The notes under the pieces were generated by a model that saw only the letters and a list, made by a program, of their open reading frames with translations, searched no databases and was not told where the DNA came from. Shown in pieces: positions 4,712 to 5,350 of a stretch of 5,350 nt of DNA (positions are counted from its first letter, which is position 1; every line of letters starts with the position of its first letter). The DNA lies in contig NZ_FQXM01000056.1 in the NCBI RefSeq assembly GCF_900129965.1, forward strand, positions 1 through 5,350, in the 5' to 3' direction. The position numbers and the translations under genes were made by a program. The stretch is from Clostridium grantii DSM 8605. GTDB taxonomy: Bacteria > Bacillota > Clostridia > Clostridiales > Clostridiaceae.

Positions 4712-4749
4712 ATTTATAAAGTAAAGGTATACCAACAATAGAAAACACT

Positions 4750-4790
4750 CTCAGGTAAGCGTTCATTCGTTATAATACTTGACCCTTGAG
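4750..4790. repeat. bulged hairpin
   Basis: CTCAGGTAAG (4750-4759) pairs with CTTGACCCTTGAG (4778-4790), allowing bulges on the right arm. The loop CGTTCATTCGTTATAATA contains TTCATTCGTT, which is also complementary, with one bulge, to AACGGAATGAA at 4870-4880 in the next folded block, so the two structures could interact or compete. Confidence 0.35.
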
Positions 4791-4796
4791 GAAATA

Positions 4797-4907
4797 GGAT
4801 GATAGCAAACAAAATTGTAAACAAAACAACAATTTTGTTAACATACCCCAGGGGGCATTAACAAATTATGAACGGAATGAATGATTTGTTTTGCTATCTT
4901 TGCATCC
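4797..4907. repeat. 111-nt block of nested and competing inverted repeats
   Basis: An outer stem pairs GGATG (4797-4801) with CATCC (4903-4907), then ATAGCAAA (4802-4809) with TTTGCTAT (4890-4897), then, past one bulged T (4889), CAAA with TTTG (4885-4888). Inside, ACAAAATTGT (4809-4818) and ACAATTTTGT (4829-4838) are a perfect ten-base inverted repeat that competes with the outer stem. TGTTAA/TTAACA (4836-4841 with 4858-4863) flanks CCCCAGGGGG. No gene overlaps. It may be a structured RNA, a recombination site or the remains of a small inverted-repeat element. Confidence 0.5.
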
Positions 4908-4936
4908 ATCCATTTAATAATGGAAAAAAATTATAA

Positions 4937-5000
4937 ATTGCTAGGCTTACATATACTGAAGAGGCTCTTAGAGATATAAAAATTCTAGTAAAACTATCCA
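4937..5000 (+). pseudogene. possible remnant of a RelE/ParE-type toxin gene
   Basis: One frame reads ARLTYTEEALRDIKILVKLSK from just after a stop codon at 4934-4936. The Y-T-E-E-A-L-x-D-I/L-K pattern is what one sees at the start of RelE/ParE-family toxins. There is no start codon with a ribosome binding site in this frame, and the frame runs straight into the terminator hairpin at 5001. A run of A residues at 4923-4930 just upstream could mark a frameshift. Only about 20 residues support this, so it is a weak call. Confidence 0.2.
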
Positions 5001-5025
5001 AACAGCAGAGTATGCTGTTTTTTTT
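5001..5025 (+). terminator. strong Rho-independent terminator
   Basis: AACAGCA (5001-5007) pairs with TGCTGTT (5013-5019) over the five-base loop GAGTA and is followed by an unbroken T-run to 5025. It is the best terminator in the window. The nearest intact upstream gene is the 38-residue gene, about 290 bp away, so it may instead belong to a lost gene or a non-coding RNA covering 4750-5000. Confidence 0.85.
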
Positions 5026-5077
5026 GTATTATAAAAGATATAAATTTTAATGTAAAGGGAGGTTTGTTGATTTATAA

Positions 5078-5115
5078 TGAATATTGACCCCCTTTTTACA
5101 CTGAATATTGACCCC
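5078..5115. repeat. IS21-type terminal repeats
   Basis: TGAATATTGACCCC occurs at 5078-5091 and 5102-5115. Internal repeats near the ends are the binding sites of the IstA transposase in this family. They sit about 70-110 bp upstream of istA, where transposase binding could also affect its transcription. Confidence 0.8.
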
Positions 5116-5186
5116 TTCACTTAAAAATAATATCCTTTATGTGTAGCTAAAAATAAAGCACATATGGAGGAGGCAATAGATAGAAG

Positions 5187-5350
5187 GTGAAGGACATACG
5201 AGACTGGTATACAGTAAAAAATATGCATAATAAGGGGGTACCTATAAAACAAATAGCTAGAGAGTTAAACATGTCAAAGAACACTGTGAAAAGCTTAATT
5301 AAGAAAGAAGATGAGCCTAAATATTCAAGAGCAGTTAGTTCAACTAGTAT
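5187..5350 (+). CDS. istA: IS21-family transposase IstA, N-terminal part (cut by window end)
   Basis: The first 54 residues are visible. They open MKDIRDWYTVKNMHNKGVPI (start codon GTG) and contain a helix-turn-helix, IKQIARELNMSKNTVKSLIK (20-39), which binds the terminal repeats. This N-terminal layout is characteristic of IstA; the DDE catalytic domain would lie beyond the window. I chose GTG 5187 because the family usually starts at the (M/V)KDI position. GGAGGAGG at 5166-5173 is 13 bases away, slightly far; ATG 5223 is an alternative that would cut into the conserved start. The helper ATPase istB would be expected downstream. No frameshift is seen in the visible part. Confidence 0.88.
   Translation, partial: MKDIRDWYTVKNMHNKGVPIKQIARELNMSKNTVKSLIKKEDEPKYSRAVSSTS

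Larger units (their letters stand above)
4712..5077. other. gene-poor region with nested inverted repeats before the insertion sequence
   Basis: This 366-bp stretch has no intact gene. It contains a bulged hairpin (4750-4790), a larger folded block (4797-4907), a possible degenerate toxin-gene remnant (4937-5000) and a strong rightward terminator (5001-5025). The final 50 bp before the insertion sequence show no feature. Confidence 0.6.
5078..5350 (+). mobile_element. IS21-family insertion sequence, left end (cut by window)
   Basis: It begins at TGAATATTGACCCC, followed 24 bp later by the same sequence, the multiple terminal repeats typical of IS21-family ends, and by the start of an istA-like transposase gene in the expected orientation. 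The 5' TG at 5078 fits the TG...CA ends of the family. The exact boundary, the right end and istB lie outside the window. Confidence 0.85.

Noticed and set aside
1..5350. CRISPR array, tRNA or rRNA genes
   Set aside because: No regularly spaced repeats with spacers, no cloverleaf with the conserved T-arm sequence, and no ribosomal RNA segment were seen on either strand.

Overview
The window is very AT-rich, with Gly/Pro-poor, Ile/Lys/Asn-rich proteins and strong GGAGG-type ribosome binding sites. This points to a low-GC Firmicute, most likely Clostridium or a close relative. It is accessory rather than core DNA: a tyrosine recombinase, an insertion sequence, small membrane proteins and long stretches of hairpin-rich non-coding DNA, with no housekeeping genes.

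Layout. Positions 1-653 hold a long imperfect hairpin (61-136), a dif-like palindrome (171-197), a 58-residue two-helix membrane protein gene (285-461) and the first copy of a perfect 27-bp direct repeat (571-597). Then come a terminator and a leftward tyrosine recombinase gene (654-1589). A divergent regulatory region (1590-1768) separates it from three rightward genes. These are a 115-residue soluble protein of a family often mislabelled N-acetylglutamate synthase (1769-2116), and two paralogous membrane proteins of about six helices with a shared extracytoplasmic domain (2315-3199 and 3399-4220). The second exact copy of the 27-bp repeat lies at 4339-4365. Further right are a 91-nt bulged hairpin just upstream of a 38-residue single-helix protein gene (4595-4711), a second heavily folded non-coding stretch (4750-4907), a possible toxin-gene remnant, a strong terminator (5001-5025), and the left end and first 54 codons of an IS21-family element (from 5078, running off the window).

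Interpretation. The two 27-bp repeats resemble the core sites of XerC/D-type recombinases (about 11 + 6 + 11 bp). They bracket the recombinase and its three divergent genes, so I propose that 571-4338 is a compact integrative element of about 3.77 kb. Its cargo would be one soluble protein and a pair of membrane proteins of unknown function. Degenerate core-like sequences at 171-197, 2217-2273 and 3231-3262 raise the more speculative idea of a cassette-like array assembled by a Xer-like recombinase. The recombinase lacks the extra domain of true integron integrases, so I do not call it an integron. Boundaries, mobility and cargo function are inferences from sequence alone.
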